Origin: Alnus glutinosa
Taxonomy: Eukaryota; Streptophyta; Magnoliopsida; Fagales; Betulaceae
Length of the DNA stretch: 64,000 bases
NCBI RefSeq assembly: GCF_958979055.1
Contig: NC_084887.1
Span: forward strand, 36,372,620-36,436,619
Direction of reading: 5' to 3'
The position numbers and the translations under genes were made by a program. Below the pieces are notes generated by a model that saw nothing but the letters and a program-made list of their open reading frames with translations, was not told where the DNA came from and did no database searches. Position 1 is the first letter of the stretch; each line of letters begins with the position of its first letter. Positions 44,043 to 55,920 of the stretch are shown here, one piece after another.

Positions 44043-47000
44043 TCATAGGGTAACCAGTGCAGGTTCTCGAAGCTTGACCTCAAGATTATGTGCAACAGCA
44101 TCAATAAATTCTTCAGTGTTCAAATAATGTTCCCTCGATACCCTGCCAGACACCAATATCATCTAAAGTAATTAAAAGTTGACGTGAGTTGGCTAGACTC
44201 TCGACTCTAGAGTGATCAGACAAGATTGAGGAAACTCAAACGAGTCTACTCAGCAATAGTCAGTGTTTCTGCAAAAATCTGGCTGGTGAAAAAAATATGT
44301 TAATATACTTGCAAACCAGATTGACCCACTTTTTCCTTTTTTATAGACTTGAGAGATGGGCCAAAGTTTTATAAGAACTAGTCCTTCAGGATCCCAAGTT
44401 CTCAATTGATTAAAGCTTATGTACGACAAGTGCAAAGAGGTTCTTTCCTAAGATTAATTAATACCTTCTTTTTATGATTAGTTGAATCATGAAGTGGTAT
44501 TGTACCTATATTCTCTTCATGACACTCGGGAATTCCAAAATGATTCCCCACAGTGTACAATGGAGGGAAGGTGCAACTTACTTGGATCCATGGATCAAAA
44601 TGGCAAGATCCTTGGTCATTTTGGCCATCTCCACAGTCTCAATGCATGCAGCCTCCAACTTGTGAACAAAATCCAGCAAACTTTCGTTTTTATCTAACTT
44701 GCCCCTGGGAAGAGAGAAAAAAAATTGATTGGTACAATCAACAGGCTAAGGTGAATATACAAAAAGAATCCAACATAAAATATTGATATTGTAAAGTGGC
44801 ACTGGAAGCTAAATATATATAAAGGGTAGAGACCTCTTGCAAACTTAACATAGTTTAATACGATAATTTACAGAAGTATACATTCAACATAAGAAGGTAA
44901 ACAGTCAAAGTAAAACATGCAATCACACCTTTTTTGATAAGTAAAATTTATTGAAAATGCGCAAAGGGGCGCAACCCAAAGTACACAGGATGTATACAAG
45001 GAACCCCTAAGGAACGGGGGAAAGAGAACAACTGTCTAAGAAATCAAAATATGAACAATCATGCATAGTCTTAATTCTATCCCTCCACATATACAACAAT
45101 TGCAACATCTTTCTCTTCAGATTTGACAAACCCGTCTCACAATCTTCAAAGAAGCGAGCATTCCGTTCCCTCCAGATGCACCACATCAAACACAGCGGAG
45201 CCATGCGCCAAATCTGTAACGAGGTCCGATTACCCTTCTGGCCCCTCCAACTCCCCAACATATCTTTCACCGACTTCGGCATTACCCATTCCACCCCAAA
45301 CAGTTGCAAGAGAACCCTCCATAATTCAGAAGCCATCATACAATGCAGAAATAAATGATCAATGGATTCTCCAGCGGATTTACACATATAGCACCAATCC
45401 ATTACGATAAAGTTTCTTTTACGAAGATTATCCAGAGTTAAAGATTTCCCTAGAGTTGCCGTCCAAACAAAGAAAGCCACTCTCGGGGGAACATTAACTT
45501 TCCAAATACTTTTCCATGGGAAGGAGAACTGCGAATGACTCGACAACAAATGATAATAGGACTTTACCTCAAAGGATTTCTTACGGGCTGGCACCCAACA
45601 CAACTTATCCTCTCCCTCGCTACTAACTTTGAAGTTGTACAAAATCCCAAAGAACCTACTAACCGCATCGACCTCCCAATCATGAACCGGACGAGCAAAC
45701 AAAATATTCCATGAGATGGTGCCATTTTGTCTCTGCATAATATCCTCCACCCAAGCATCCTTTCTTATAGCAATAAGAAACACCTATGGCAAGTTTTAAA
45801 GAACTCGGGCCGGAGGGGGAAAAAGAAATATTTAAACACCCCCCTGGGTTCAAGGTTCAATAATTATATAGAGAAACATACAGCGTTTTGGAGTTGTTTC
45901 AAAAAAGTGGGAAAAAGGCAATTAACTTTCTATATATGTGTATTTTTTTTTTTTCTGGGAATGATATTGTCAGGACAAAATTTTAAAAGTGAAAGATGTA
46001 GCATCAATTTGATTCAAAACAGCAAACTGACCTATGTTCTAGCCCCCGTGTCCATGCAAATATAGAAGCAATGCTGTTTGTACTGGTTTCTTGACCTTTC
46101 TGATGTAATCGGAAATGGCGAGTTACAGTCCCATGAGCTGCCTCAGCTTCTAATGTCTTCCCATCAGAGGCTAACTGCACAAATTGCGGTTATTAAGATT
46201 TCGCATGCACAATCCCAAGACCAAAATATTAAGATCAGCATTAATAACAAAAGACAGAAAATCGGATACAAACCAACACAGAAGTCATGAGGCCCAAGGA
46301 GCCAAATCCTGCATGAAAGGAACCAACATTCAGTCAGTTTCACTAAATATTGCATAGAACTAACGAACACTTTATGGTCGTTCGTATTAACAAAGACAAG
46401 GGGTCCATTCATATATTCAGTTCAACGTTTGGCATTACACTCAAGAACTTTAAGAATGACCAATCATATAAAAAAAGAGAACTATATTACATGATTGAGC
46501 AATAGAGGTCCTTATTTTGTACTAGACTAGGGTCAGCTTTAGCATCCATCTTGGCATCAAATTGTACAAATCAGCAGAGTTATATCCTCAGTATTACACT
46601 TATTGCCACAGATGAAAACTTTTATGCTGTAAGCAAGACTGTTTTTTTTTTACCTAATTTTGCTTTCCTAGGGCCGTAAATTGATAGTGAGCTGACAGCT
46701 GACCAATGGTACAAACCCAAGGTTATCAACACTGAATAAGTAAAGCTAAATCTCCTTAAAAACAAATAAATGTGCTAAAGGGAGTAGCAAACACATTGCT
46801 ATCAATACATATGAATAGCCAAATCTCCTGAGATCACTTGTATATTTTTTTAAGGAAAATACTCAATTGAAGTGTTCCTTTATTAAACCAAAATCATTCT
46901 AATCCCTAGTCACTAACCATTTACTTGCACTACTTCTTGAACCAATAACCCATTCGAGAGTATAATTATAGAAAATATATGAACCAATACACTTCATTAT

Positions 47001-48553
47001 CACGAGCACAAAAAATGACTGCGGCCACAACAAAGAAAATGTCCAAAATGGTTATGTAGCAAACCCCCCAAAAGTTTAATAGGTTCTTTAATAGCACCTT
47101 GAGCAAGTAAATCACTCTGCACATCCCCATCATAATTTTTGCAAGCCCAAACATATCCACCTTCGCTTTTTAGGACATAAGCAACCATGTCATCTATTAA
47201 CCGATGTTCATACCTGAAAGCCACATAAACCTTCAGTTAACTATTCAAAATATACTAAGCGCACAAAAAGAAAGCCTGAGTTCATAGTGGACAAAACGAA
47301 CCATATTGAATTATCTTCAAACATTTGCTTCCACTTCTCTTCATAGACCTCCTGGAATATGTCCTTAAACCTGCAATAGTAATTGTGAACATTGCTCTTT
47401 ACAGATCAAAATTGGAGGCCGACAGAATAAACCAATGAAGATCTATAGTTCAGATTTGGGAAAGAAATAGCAATGGGAACAGAGAAAGAAAGATCACCTG
47501 CCATCATATTTCTTAAGAATTGTGTTTTTGGTGCTCAAGTAAAGAGGCCACTTCTTCGCAAATGCCATTGACATGGACGATTCAGCAAAAACTCGAATAG
47601 ACTGAATGTATATAAAATTTTGTCAAAACAGCAAAATCAACATATTGAAAGGCATGCTGAACGGATAGAAAATGTGATTAGACAAACCTCATCAACATTA
47701 TACATAGCAAGCGCTATGCCTGGTCCTTTAAAATCAAAAACATCAAGTTCCACTGGTGTGTTTCCATCTTCGGGGACTGAGGGATAGAAACAGAGAGATA
47801 AATTGCTAAGAAATAAATAGTACTTGTGAGAATAGAAAACTTTTCAGCTCATCTATGGAGTTTGAATCAGCTTACCAAAAACCATTTTAAGCTTTCCTGG
47901 CCCTTCAATGACTGTATCAGTTGCACGATACTGATCACCAAATGCATGCCTACCAATACATATGGGTTTCTTCCAACCTGTGAGTTAGAAATGAGTACTG
48001 AACAGCATTTCACAATTTTTAGCTCACATTTGATATTATGAGAGAAACAGAACATTACCAGTAACAATTCTGGGAATGTTACGGCATAGGATAGGTTCAC
48101 GGAAAACAGTACCTACGGAAGTTAGCAACCCTTTCATTAGGAAAAAAACTGGGAAAAAAGGTCTTACAAAAATATGTGACTGAAAAGATGACGCATTGAC
48201 CTAGAATTTTATTTTTTAGGTTACACATACCAGTATACCACATCCATTCAATACAGATGCAGAATCAGATTTCCGCAAAAAAAATTATATTCAATATCCT
48301 CTGCTTAAACAATCATCACAAACCATACTCAACCTTAGTAAGAAAAATTGATATTAAGTAGGTAGTAGGCTCTATCAGACCCGATTCCAGCCTTCACTAC
48401 AAAATCCTTCCTTGAGCACCCCCTCCCCCCCCCCCCCCCTCCACAAAAAAATATCAAACAAAAAAAGCAAAAAGAAAAAGATAAGCAAGAGTGAGAAAAG
48501 AAAAACCTCAAATTTTCACAGAAGCAGATATATTTGTTATTTATTATTTGTAG

Positions 48554-48600
<47 letters not shown>

Positions 48601-51600
48601 TGATGGTTTTCTATCCAATAACATGTATCATTCGCAATAGGTCACTTAAAAGCTGGGACAATTATTAGCTCAGGAAATTCCATCTATTTGGTATGCCCAC
48701 GAAGACCCCACTTTCACAAACTGACTATTACCTCATTTTTCCAGAGACATGATTCAGTGAATTGTGCAAAGAAGATAAGAAAAACTTGATATGATGCTGT
48801 AGAAACTAGGAAATAGAATTATAGTTAACTAATGTAATTTAAAAGATAACAGTTACTTTTAATATTTTTGCCAAAAAAAATCCTGCATATGGAACTAAGA
48901 CAGCTGATGCCTAGACTTAATAGGCAACATTATTACAACAAATGTCTCAAGTAAATCCAGCACGCCCAATCATCTGCTACCAGAGAGAGAAAAAAAAAGA
49001 ATAATTTGTATGAATAATAACCGATATAAAAAGACTAAATAACAAAACCAAATGCATTTATATTTTTCCTTTCAATGAGGAAACTGTTATTTATCAAATA
49101 CAAACCATTTAAGATGTTTCTGATAGTGCCATTGGGACTCCTCCACATAGACTTCAGCCCAAATTCCTTGACTCTGGTCTCATCTGCAAATATGACATTG
49201 CATAATCATTATTTATTCATAATAATATCAATACCTCATGATTAAGCTGCAAGACCACCAAGTTCTATGTATTTGGTAATCATATCAACCAATATAAGGA
49301 CCAGCATGCTCAACATCCATAAAACAATGTTTTCTTTTTCAAATTTACCTCTAGCGAGTGGGGTTTATAAGATTATTGCAAAAGTCATAACCAATAGGTT
49401 GAAAAGGGTTGTAGACAGTATTATTCCGAAACCCCATAATGTGTTTGTTAGAGGTAGGCAAATTCTAGACTCCATTCTTATAGAAAATGAGTGCTTGGAT
49501 ATCAGGATCATGTTTGATGTTTTAGGTGTGCTTTGTAAACTGGAGATTGAGAGGGTCTATGATCATATTAATTGGGAGTTTCTTTTGTACGTGTTGAGGA
49601 AGTGTGGTGTTGGAGAGAAATGGCGTAATTGGATAGCGCATTATATTTCTTCGGTACGCTTTTTCTGTCTTGGTGAATAGTTCTCCTTTCGATTTCTTCA
49701 GAAGCTTGTGGTTTGAGACAGGGAGATCATCTATCTCCTCTGCTCTTAATAAAATAATTTATGCTACTATAGATGGGGGGCTTTCGTTCAAGCTATTTCT
49801 CCCATCTTCTATTTACATATGACACTTCGAATTTTTGCGGGGATAACCAAGATCACATCCGTTATTTGCGTGTATTATTCTTATGCTTTGAAGCTGTATC
49901 CAGTTTGAAAGTTAACTTGGCCAAGTCAAATTTGGTTCCTGTAGGTAATGTCAACAATGTTGTTGGGTTGGCCAGTATTTTGGGTTGTAAGGTGTCTTCT
50001 TTCCCTTTTAAGTATCTTGGCCTATCGTTGGGAGCTCCTTTTAAGGCCAAATCAATTTGGGATGGTTTTATTGAGAAGATTGAGCATTGTTTGGCAGGTT
50101 GAAAAATAATGTACTTATCTAAGTTATCTAAGGGTGGAATGATTACTTTAATCAAGAGTACCCTATCCAATTTGCCTATATATTTTATGTCTCTCTTTCC
50201 CCTTCTTGCTGGTGTTGCCAATCACATAGAAAAGTTGTAATACATTTGTCTCACATTAGGAAGATGATGAGTAGTTCACATAGAGTAGGTGGTTTATAAA
50301 GATAGGCATAAATGCTAAGTCTCACATTGCCTAGTTACTAGGTGAAACTGAGCTTTACAATGGATTCTAGGGAAGCTCCAAATTGACTAGTCCTTTTATA
50401 GTGATATCGCAGATGTGGCTAGCACTTTTGTCTGGGTCATTACAAATGGTATTAGAGCCATTGCTCAGCCTGAGATGTGGGAGCGTGCACAAGCCCATGA
50501 GGATCGCCAACAGGCACTCGCTGGGACGCCAAGAATGAGGTGATCCAATGAGAGTCGCCAGCAAGGACGTTGGGTCCCAAGAAGAGGTGATTGTAACGGC
50601 CCACATCGCTTGGGTATAGGAATAAGGATGTGCTTATATGTATATTCACACCATTTTTGACACAATGCATTTTAAAGCTGTGATAGCCATGAACTTATCA
50701 GAACTCCGCTATTAAACATGTTTATACGAGAGTAGTACCAAGATGGGTGACTACAATGGGAATTTTTATAGGGTGGGCTAGATGATGAATTCAAAATTCA
50801 ATTGGTTAGTTGGTTCAAGGTATGTTCCCTGATTTCTAAGGCAGGGTTGGGGTTCAAAACTTGCTTTTGTTCAAGAATGCTCCTTTGGGGAAAGTGGCTT
50901 TGGCGCTACATGCATGAGAGAGAGACCTTACGGAGAGTTGTAATCGCAACTCGTGGGGTGGGTGGTGTTTTAGTGAGGTTCATGAGTTGTATAAAGTGGG
51001 GCTATAGAAAAATATCAAGGGGGAGTCTATTGATCATCTGTTACTTCATTGCGACACCGCCCGTGAGCTTTGGAGTTTTGTGTTTTCTTTGTTTGGAGTT
51101 GAATGGGTCATGCCACAATCGGTGATGGGTTTGTTGACTACTTGGGGTGCTTTTCGAGGGCATGGCCTAGCAAAAAATGTTTGGCGTTTAGTTCCTCACT
51201 GTGTTTTGTGGAGCATTTGGAGGGAGCGGAATGCGAGGCTTTTTGAAGATGTCGAGACGGTAATGGTGGTTTTAAGGAAGCGTCTTCTTAACACGTTATA
51301 TCTATGGATAGCTCCCCATCTTTGCCACCTAGGTGTTTCTACTTTTGTAGACTTTCTTAATTTATTAGTTGTTCCTCCTGTTTAGGGGCTCTCTTGTATA
51401 CTTCCCGTGTATTAGGGTTGCGCCCCTCTGCGCTTTTTTATTGAATTTTAAATTACTTATCAAAAAAAAAAAAAAAAATATCAAGGGGGTTGGGGCGGAG
51501 TTTTTGGTCATACTAGGTTTGAGATAAGTAATGGTTCCAAGATTAGATTCTGGGACGATTTGTGGTGCAAGGATCATGCTCTAAAGGATTCTTTTTCGGT

Positions 51601-54600
51601 TTTGTATAGTATTGCACTATTGCTCGCGTAAAAGAAGCTCCAGTGGCAAATTACTTGGAGTTATCTAGTAGTCTTCACCAGTGGACTATAAGCTTTATTA
51701 GAGCATCTCATGATTGTGAAGTAGATGTCTTTACTTCATTTTTTAATTTGTTGTATTCTCTTACATTGAGATAGGAAGGTGAAGACAAGCTACATAGGGT
51801 CCTTTCCAAGAGAGGAATGTTTGATGTTAGATCTTTTTATAACGTTCTTGTACCTAATGAGATCACCCTTTTTACTTTGGAAGAGTATTTGGAGGCATAA
51901 TGTTCCTTTGAGAGCCATGTTTTTTGCTTGGACATCCGCCTTAGAGAAGACCCTCATCATAGAAAACCTAAGGAAACAACATGTCATTGTGGTTGACTAG
52001 TGTTGTATGTGCAAAAAGAGCGGGGATACTCTGGATATCTTCTTCTCCTCCATTAAGAGATCGCCAATGCTTTGTGAAGTGCTATCTTTAGTCGTCTTGA
52101 GTTAGCTTGGATTATGCCTGGAAGAGTAGTTGTGACGTCCTACATCGCCTGAGTATGGGAATGAGGATGTGTTTATATGTGTATTCGCACCCTTCTTGGC
52201 ACAACGCGTTTTAAAGCTATGATGGTCATGAACCTATAAGAACTCCGCAGTTAAGCATGCTTCTGCGAGAGTAGTACCAAGATAGGGTGACTTTTTAGGA
52301 AATCTAGTTTAGAGGAGCCAAAAGCGAACAATATTGTGTCGTTGGGGATGGGTTGTTACAAATGGTATCAAAGTCATTGCCCAGCCTGAGATGGGGAAGC
52401 GTGCACAAGCCCATGAGGGTCGCTAGCGGGCACTCGTTGAGACGCCAAGAATGGGGTGATCCCATAAGGATTACCAGCGGGGACGCTGGGCCCCAATAGG
52501 AGTTGATTGTGATGTTCTACAGCGCCTGGTATGGGAATGAGGATGTGCTTATATGTATATTCGCATCCTTTTTGGCACAACGCATTTTAAAGTCGTTATG
52601 GCCATGAACTTATCAGAACTTCAAAGTTAAGCGTGCTTCTGCGATAGTAGTATCAAGATGGGTTACCTCCTGGGAAGTCTGGTTCAGTGGAGCCAAAAGC
52701 AGACAATATTGTGTCGTTGGGTTGGGTCGTTACAGTAGTAGATATTTTTGCTTGTTGGAGAGGGGTTGGGAGGTATTCCTTGGTGTGCAACTGTATGGAA
52801 GTTGGCTCCGTCTTGTCTTTTGTGGTGTCTTTGGAGGGAAAGAAATTAGAGATGTTTTGAAAATTGCGAGAGGATAGTAGAGGAACTAAAGCCTTTCTTC
52901 TTCGAAACTCTTTACCATAGGACAATTGCCTTAGATCTAAGTTTGCTAAGTTTTCATGATTTTCTCGACTTGTTTTCTATTTCTAGCTGAGTGTTTTTCT
53001 TGTATACTCCTTATATACTTGAGTTGCACCTTTTGTGCTTTTAATATAACCTTCTCATAATATTACTTATAAAAAATAAAATAAAATAAATAAAAAGTTT
53101 CCTGGCAACCATAATATAAGAGAACAGCAGAGACAAGAGAAAAACAAGAATTACTAACCAGGAGTAATGGTAGCACACTTTACAGCAACATTGTACCTGC
53201 ATTACGGATATGGTTAGAATCAAAAGCACAAAAAGGTCTCAGATATCATTCAGACTTTAAAGTGTCAAGGTATGAACAAGAAACTGTAAAATACTTTTTA
53301 AATAAGGCGCGAACATTGTGCTCTGCTTTGCTTTCGTTTTGTGCCTCAAGGCAACTATTCCATGAACCTTTCCCAGTGAGCAGCTGGTACAAATCATGTT
53401 ACTTAAAATCTTTATTTTTACCACTATGAAAATCCCTCTACACCAATCATTACATGTAATTAATACACAACCCTCTATACTGCTGTCCTTTACAAATCCT
53501 GATCTTTAAGAAAGCTCTCCCGATCATCCACCCTCAACAACTATAATTTCAACTAGCACACAGCTAAATCATTCCCCAAAAGTCATTACCAGTCCTTCAC
53601 AGATCAATTACAGCGGCATGACTGCTTTTGGTTACAAATAGCATACATGATTATATTCCAATATGCTAATCTATTGAGTAAACATTCTAATCAATGACCC
53701 ACATACAACCACTTTCACCAGGCCTTTGTCCCCCTATTCTTCAAGCTTTTGCACTTTACTAGCATTAACAATTGCCTTCTATAAGCATCATAATATCACA
53801 AATCCGTATCATATACCAACATACTTATGGCTATAATGGGGACACTACCCAATTATCTATCTGTCATAATCACAACAGCATTCGCCAAATGAATTTGTTA
53901 TAATACTGTTTAGTGAAAGCACGCACGGCATAATAGTCCATCTCCTTTTCATATGATGCAGAGGAGCTAAACAATAAACGAAAACAGGAAGGAAATAAGT
54001 TATATCTAATCCAAATCACAAAAGCATGACAGATGCATTATAACCTATTTTTCCGGTCAATTACTTACTTAAGAGCTGCTTCAGCAGCTTCTACAGTAAC
54101 TTTGTCATCAGTAGCGTCGCGATTCAAAATTCCCAAATCAAAATACTTTATATCCAAATCCAGATATGGAAATAGAAGCTGCAATTAGAAAACCAGAATT
54201 CCCCAATAAACAAAATTAAAATCCGTATAGAAATCCATTCTCAAAAAAAAAAAAAAAAGGAAGTCGCTCGAAAATTCATACTTTGTCCTTTATCATTCTC
54301 CATATGATCCTCGTCATCTCATCACCTAAGAGGACAAAATACAAGCAGAAACAGCATATAAAATTCTTCAGATGTTCCGTTTGGTTGCAGATAAAACTAT
54401 GAAAAAGATTCGAAGACGATCAAGCTCAATATTGGGAACTTAGAAAACAAAAGCATTCACCAACTCAGATTAGTCGAAATATTCAGTTTATTTATCGAAA
54501 TTCTCATTTTCGCAAGCGAAAACAAATGAAACTCGCAATCTCAAATATTTCAAAAATTCATTTCCCCTCAAGTTTCCCCCATTTTCTCGCCAACCAAGCA

Positions 54601-54939
54601 GGGCAACGCTAAACACACAATCACCCGGGGTTCATTAACCTCACCGTCCATTTCCACAATAGGATTCTCTACCCGCACCCTATCGGAGCCAGCCGAAGAC
54701 GCGAAGCAACGCAGCGAGGCGTGAGCGAAGCGGGTGGAAGAAGAAGCGAACGAGACACGGTTCCCGCGAAGAACAACTCCATTGGAGAGCCTCTGACCAC
54801 TAGAAGGGAATTGCAAATGCAGGCTAGGACTTCTCAGGGCCATCGACGACGACGCTGATGACGAACACGACGAGGTTAACGTCTTAGCGCCAGACATGGT
54901 GCTCAAACGGAGTGTCGTCATCGCTCTTGTGCTTAACAT
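44043..54939 (-). CDS. ICDH: NADP-dependent isocitrate dehydrogenase, plastid/mitochondrial
   Basis: Fifteen exons on the minus strand: 54645-54939, 54282-54325, 54069-54178, 53159-53196, 49106-49183, 48059-48112, 47876-47977, 47688-47776, 47498-47601, 47302-47370, 47098-47213, 46274-46308, 46032-46174, 44582-44704, 44043-44142. All are GT-AG and in phase, 499 residues. The first ~85 residues are Ser/Arg-rich (a transit peptide, unlike the cytosolic form). The dimeric NADP-ICDH core follows: [81 protein letters not shown]. It converts isocitrate and NADP+ to 2-oxoglutarate, CO2 and NADPH. The start ATG at 54939 is the most upstream; ATGs at codons 7 and 15 are alternatives. Intron 4 is 4.0 kb, from nested retroelements; intron 13 holds a LINE end. 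Coding sequence is undamaged throughout. Confidence 0.96.
44932..45830 (-). mobile_element. 5'-truncated LINE in ICDH intron 13
   Basis: A minus-strand open frame of 258 codons (45007-45783) without stops encodes the C-terminal end of a LINE ORF2. It includes the zinc-binding reverse-transcriptase region ([19 protein letters not shown]) and [11 protein letters not shown]. The 3' end is at the left with a short A tail and the GCGCAACCC-like terminus shared with other copies here. The unbroken frame suggests a fairly recent insertion. The 5' limit is approximate and no target duplication was found. Confidence 0.8.
48562..48597. repeat. (GT)n microsatellite in ICDH intron 5
   Basis: About 18 GT units, preceded by a short TA run. 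A poly(C) tract lies nearby (48427-48439). Confidence 0.9.
50236..50753 (+). mobile_element. Hybrid TRIM: family-A 5' LTR with Cassandra internal region and 3' LTR
   Basis: The 5' LTR (50236-50444, 209 bp) matches the LTR of the TRIM at 23320-23828 in reverse complement (e.g. AAGTCTCACATTGCCTAG, GACTAGTCCTTTTATAGTGA, GCAGATGTGG). Exactly at the LTR end (CATTACA) the sequence switches to the Cassandra internal region: primer site TGGTATTAGAGCC, then GCTCAGCCTGAGATG. That part is 147 bp, the same length as in the Cassandra copy at 52131. The 3' LTR (from 50592) is Cassandra-type with the 5S-like box (50681-50753) and breaks off there, about 65 bp short, running into host LINE sequence. So the two LTRs belong to different families. 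Confidence 0.8.
51024..51473 (+). mobile_element. Nested 5'-truncated LINE with ~16-bp target-site duplication
   Basis: The sequence AAAAATATCAAGGGGG is present at 51008-51023 and again at 51474-51489, just after the A tail. Between them is the 3' end of a LINE ([27 protein letters not shown]), ending CTTATCAAAAAA. The host LINE continues in register after the second copy (ATCAAGGGGGTTGGGGCGG). Confidence 0.88.
52221..52304 (+). other. 5S rRNA-like segment in Cassandra 5' LTR
   Basis: It resembles the middle and 3' half of plant 5S rRNA: AGAACTCCGCAGTTAAGC (box A region), GCGAGAGTAGTACCAAGAT (intermediate element) and GGGTGAC (start of box C). It is not a functional 5S gene: the 5' third does not match and box C is damaged. 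Confidence 0.8.
52594..52680 (+). other. 5S rRNA-like segment in Cassandra 3' LTR
   Basis: TATCAGAACTTCAAAGTTAA, GCGTGCTT, GATAGTAGTAT and ACCTCCTGGGAAGTCT match 5S rRNA. The box C region is better kept than in the 5' LTR. A related copy is at 50681-50753 in the hybrid element. Confidence 0.8.
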
Positions 54940-55920
54940 TCGAGGCTTTTGGGGAACCTTTTATATATAAAGGGTCGCTTTCTTTGGGGTTTAAGAATCT
55001 GAGCGTGGCGACGTTGGATGTTTCACGTTTGTCTGTGGGACTACTGAATGGCGCTACTATAGTGGGACTGTGGGGGACTGGGGGAGAGAGAGAGAGAGCG
55101 ATCGCCGACCTGAGTGTGTTCATCCACGGTGGAAAATGGAAGGTTATCTCTGGCCGTTTGATCAGTGTATTGCGTGAGAGTAATTTAATCGGACTTGTCA
55201 ATGTTTGACTCGATGACACTATGGTTGAGACTTGAGATGTGTATTTATCCTTTGCATATTGCTTTGATTAACCCATTGGTTCCATATTTTATAAAAAAAA
55301 CTTTTTTATTTTTTATTTTTTGACTTTCTCGTTTTGTACCACAACAGAAGGAATAATTACATGCCATCTTTTCATATTATTACCTCAAACTTAAATTAAT
55401 TATGTTTTTTTTTAGAGGGTAATTTTTCTTTTGTTCAATTAGGGTAGGTTACCGACCCGAAGTGAATGGTTTTTGAATTTTGACATGGGGTTGGAAATGG
55501 AGTTTGAATTTGGAGCCAAATATAACGGTACCGAATTTTGTGCATAGTTAAAAATCTCAAATTAGCTCAAAATTCAGGTTTACAATTGGAAATCTCCATC
55601 CTCATCATCCATGTGAATGTCCATCAATCGATCTGCAAGCCTGATTTTGCTGATGAACTTGTCGGTTTCTCATGAACTGCTCAAACTCGCATCGGATCTA
55701 GCAGCCATCACTAACGATGCCAACCCTTAACTGAACTACTCAAACTCGCATAGGTAACTTGGGTTAGCTCAAAATTTTCTAAAAAATACTATATATATAT
55801 ATCACATTTTTAAAATTTTATATACCTCAAGTAGGGTCGAAATTCGGAACTTGAGTCAAAATTCGGAATTTTTGAAATATGGATTTTGAATTTTGCCATG
55901 ACCCGAGTAAAAAGTCAAAT

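Larger units (their letters stand above)
52131..52734 (+). mobile_element. Cassandra-type TRIM with 5S rRNA-like LTRs, TSD GTAGT
   Basis: 604 bp. 5' LTR 52131-52360 (230 bp), internal 52361-52507 (147 bp), 3' LTR 52508-52734 (227 bp). The LTRs start TGTGA and end GTTACA, with a perfect 5-bp duplication GTAGT (52126-52130, 52735-52739). The primer site TGGTATCAAAGTC follows the 5' LTR. Both LTRs carry a 5S rRNA-like segment, the hallmark of Cassandra. No coding capacity; inserted into the decayed LINE. Confidence 0.92.
49345..53097 (+). mobile_element. Decayed LINE host, invaded three times, in ICDH intron 4
   Basis: Plus-strand LINE ORF2 remnants lie opposite to ICDH. The reverse-transcriptase part is at 49345-50235 ([42 protein letters not shown]). 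The sequence resumes near 50754 ([30 protein letters not shown]), again at 51490 after a nested LINE (RFWDDLWC in one frame), and after a Cassandra element at 52735, ending in an A-rich tail near 53097. Stops and frame shifts are frequent. Segments belonging to the host are 49345-50235, 50754-51023, 51490-52130 and 52735-53097. Confidence 0.8.

Noticed and set aside
52221-52304. A genuine 5S rRNA gene
   Set aside because: Only part of 5S is present, with damaged box C, and it lies inside a Cassandra LTR.
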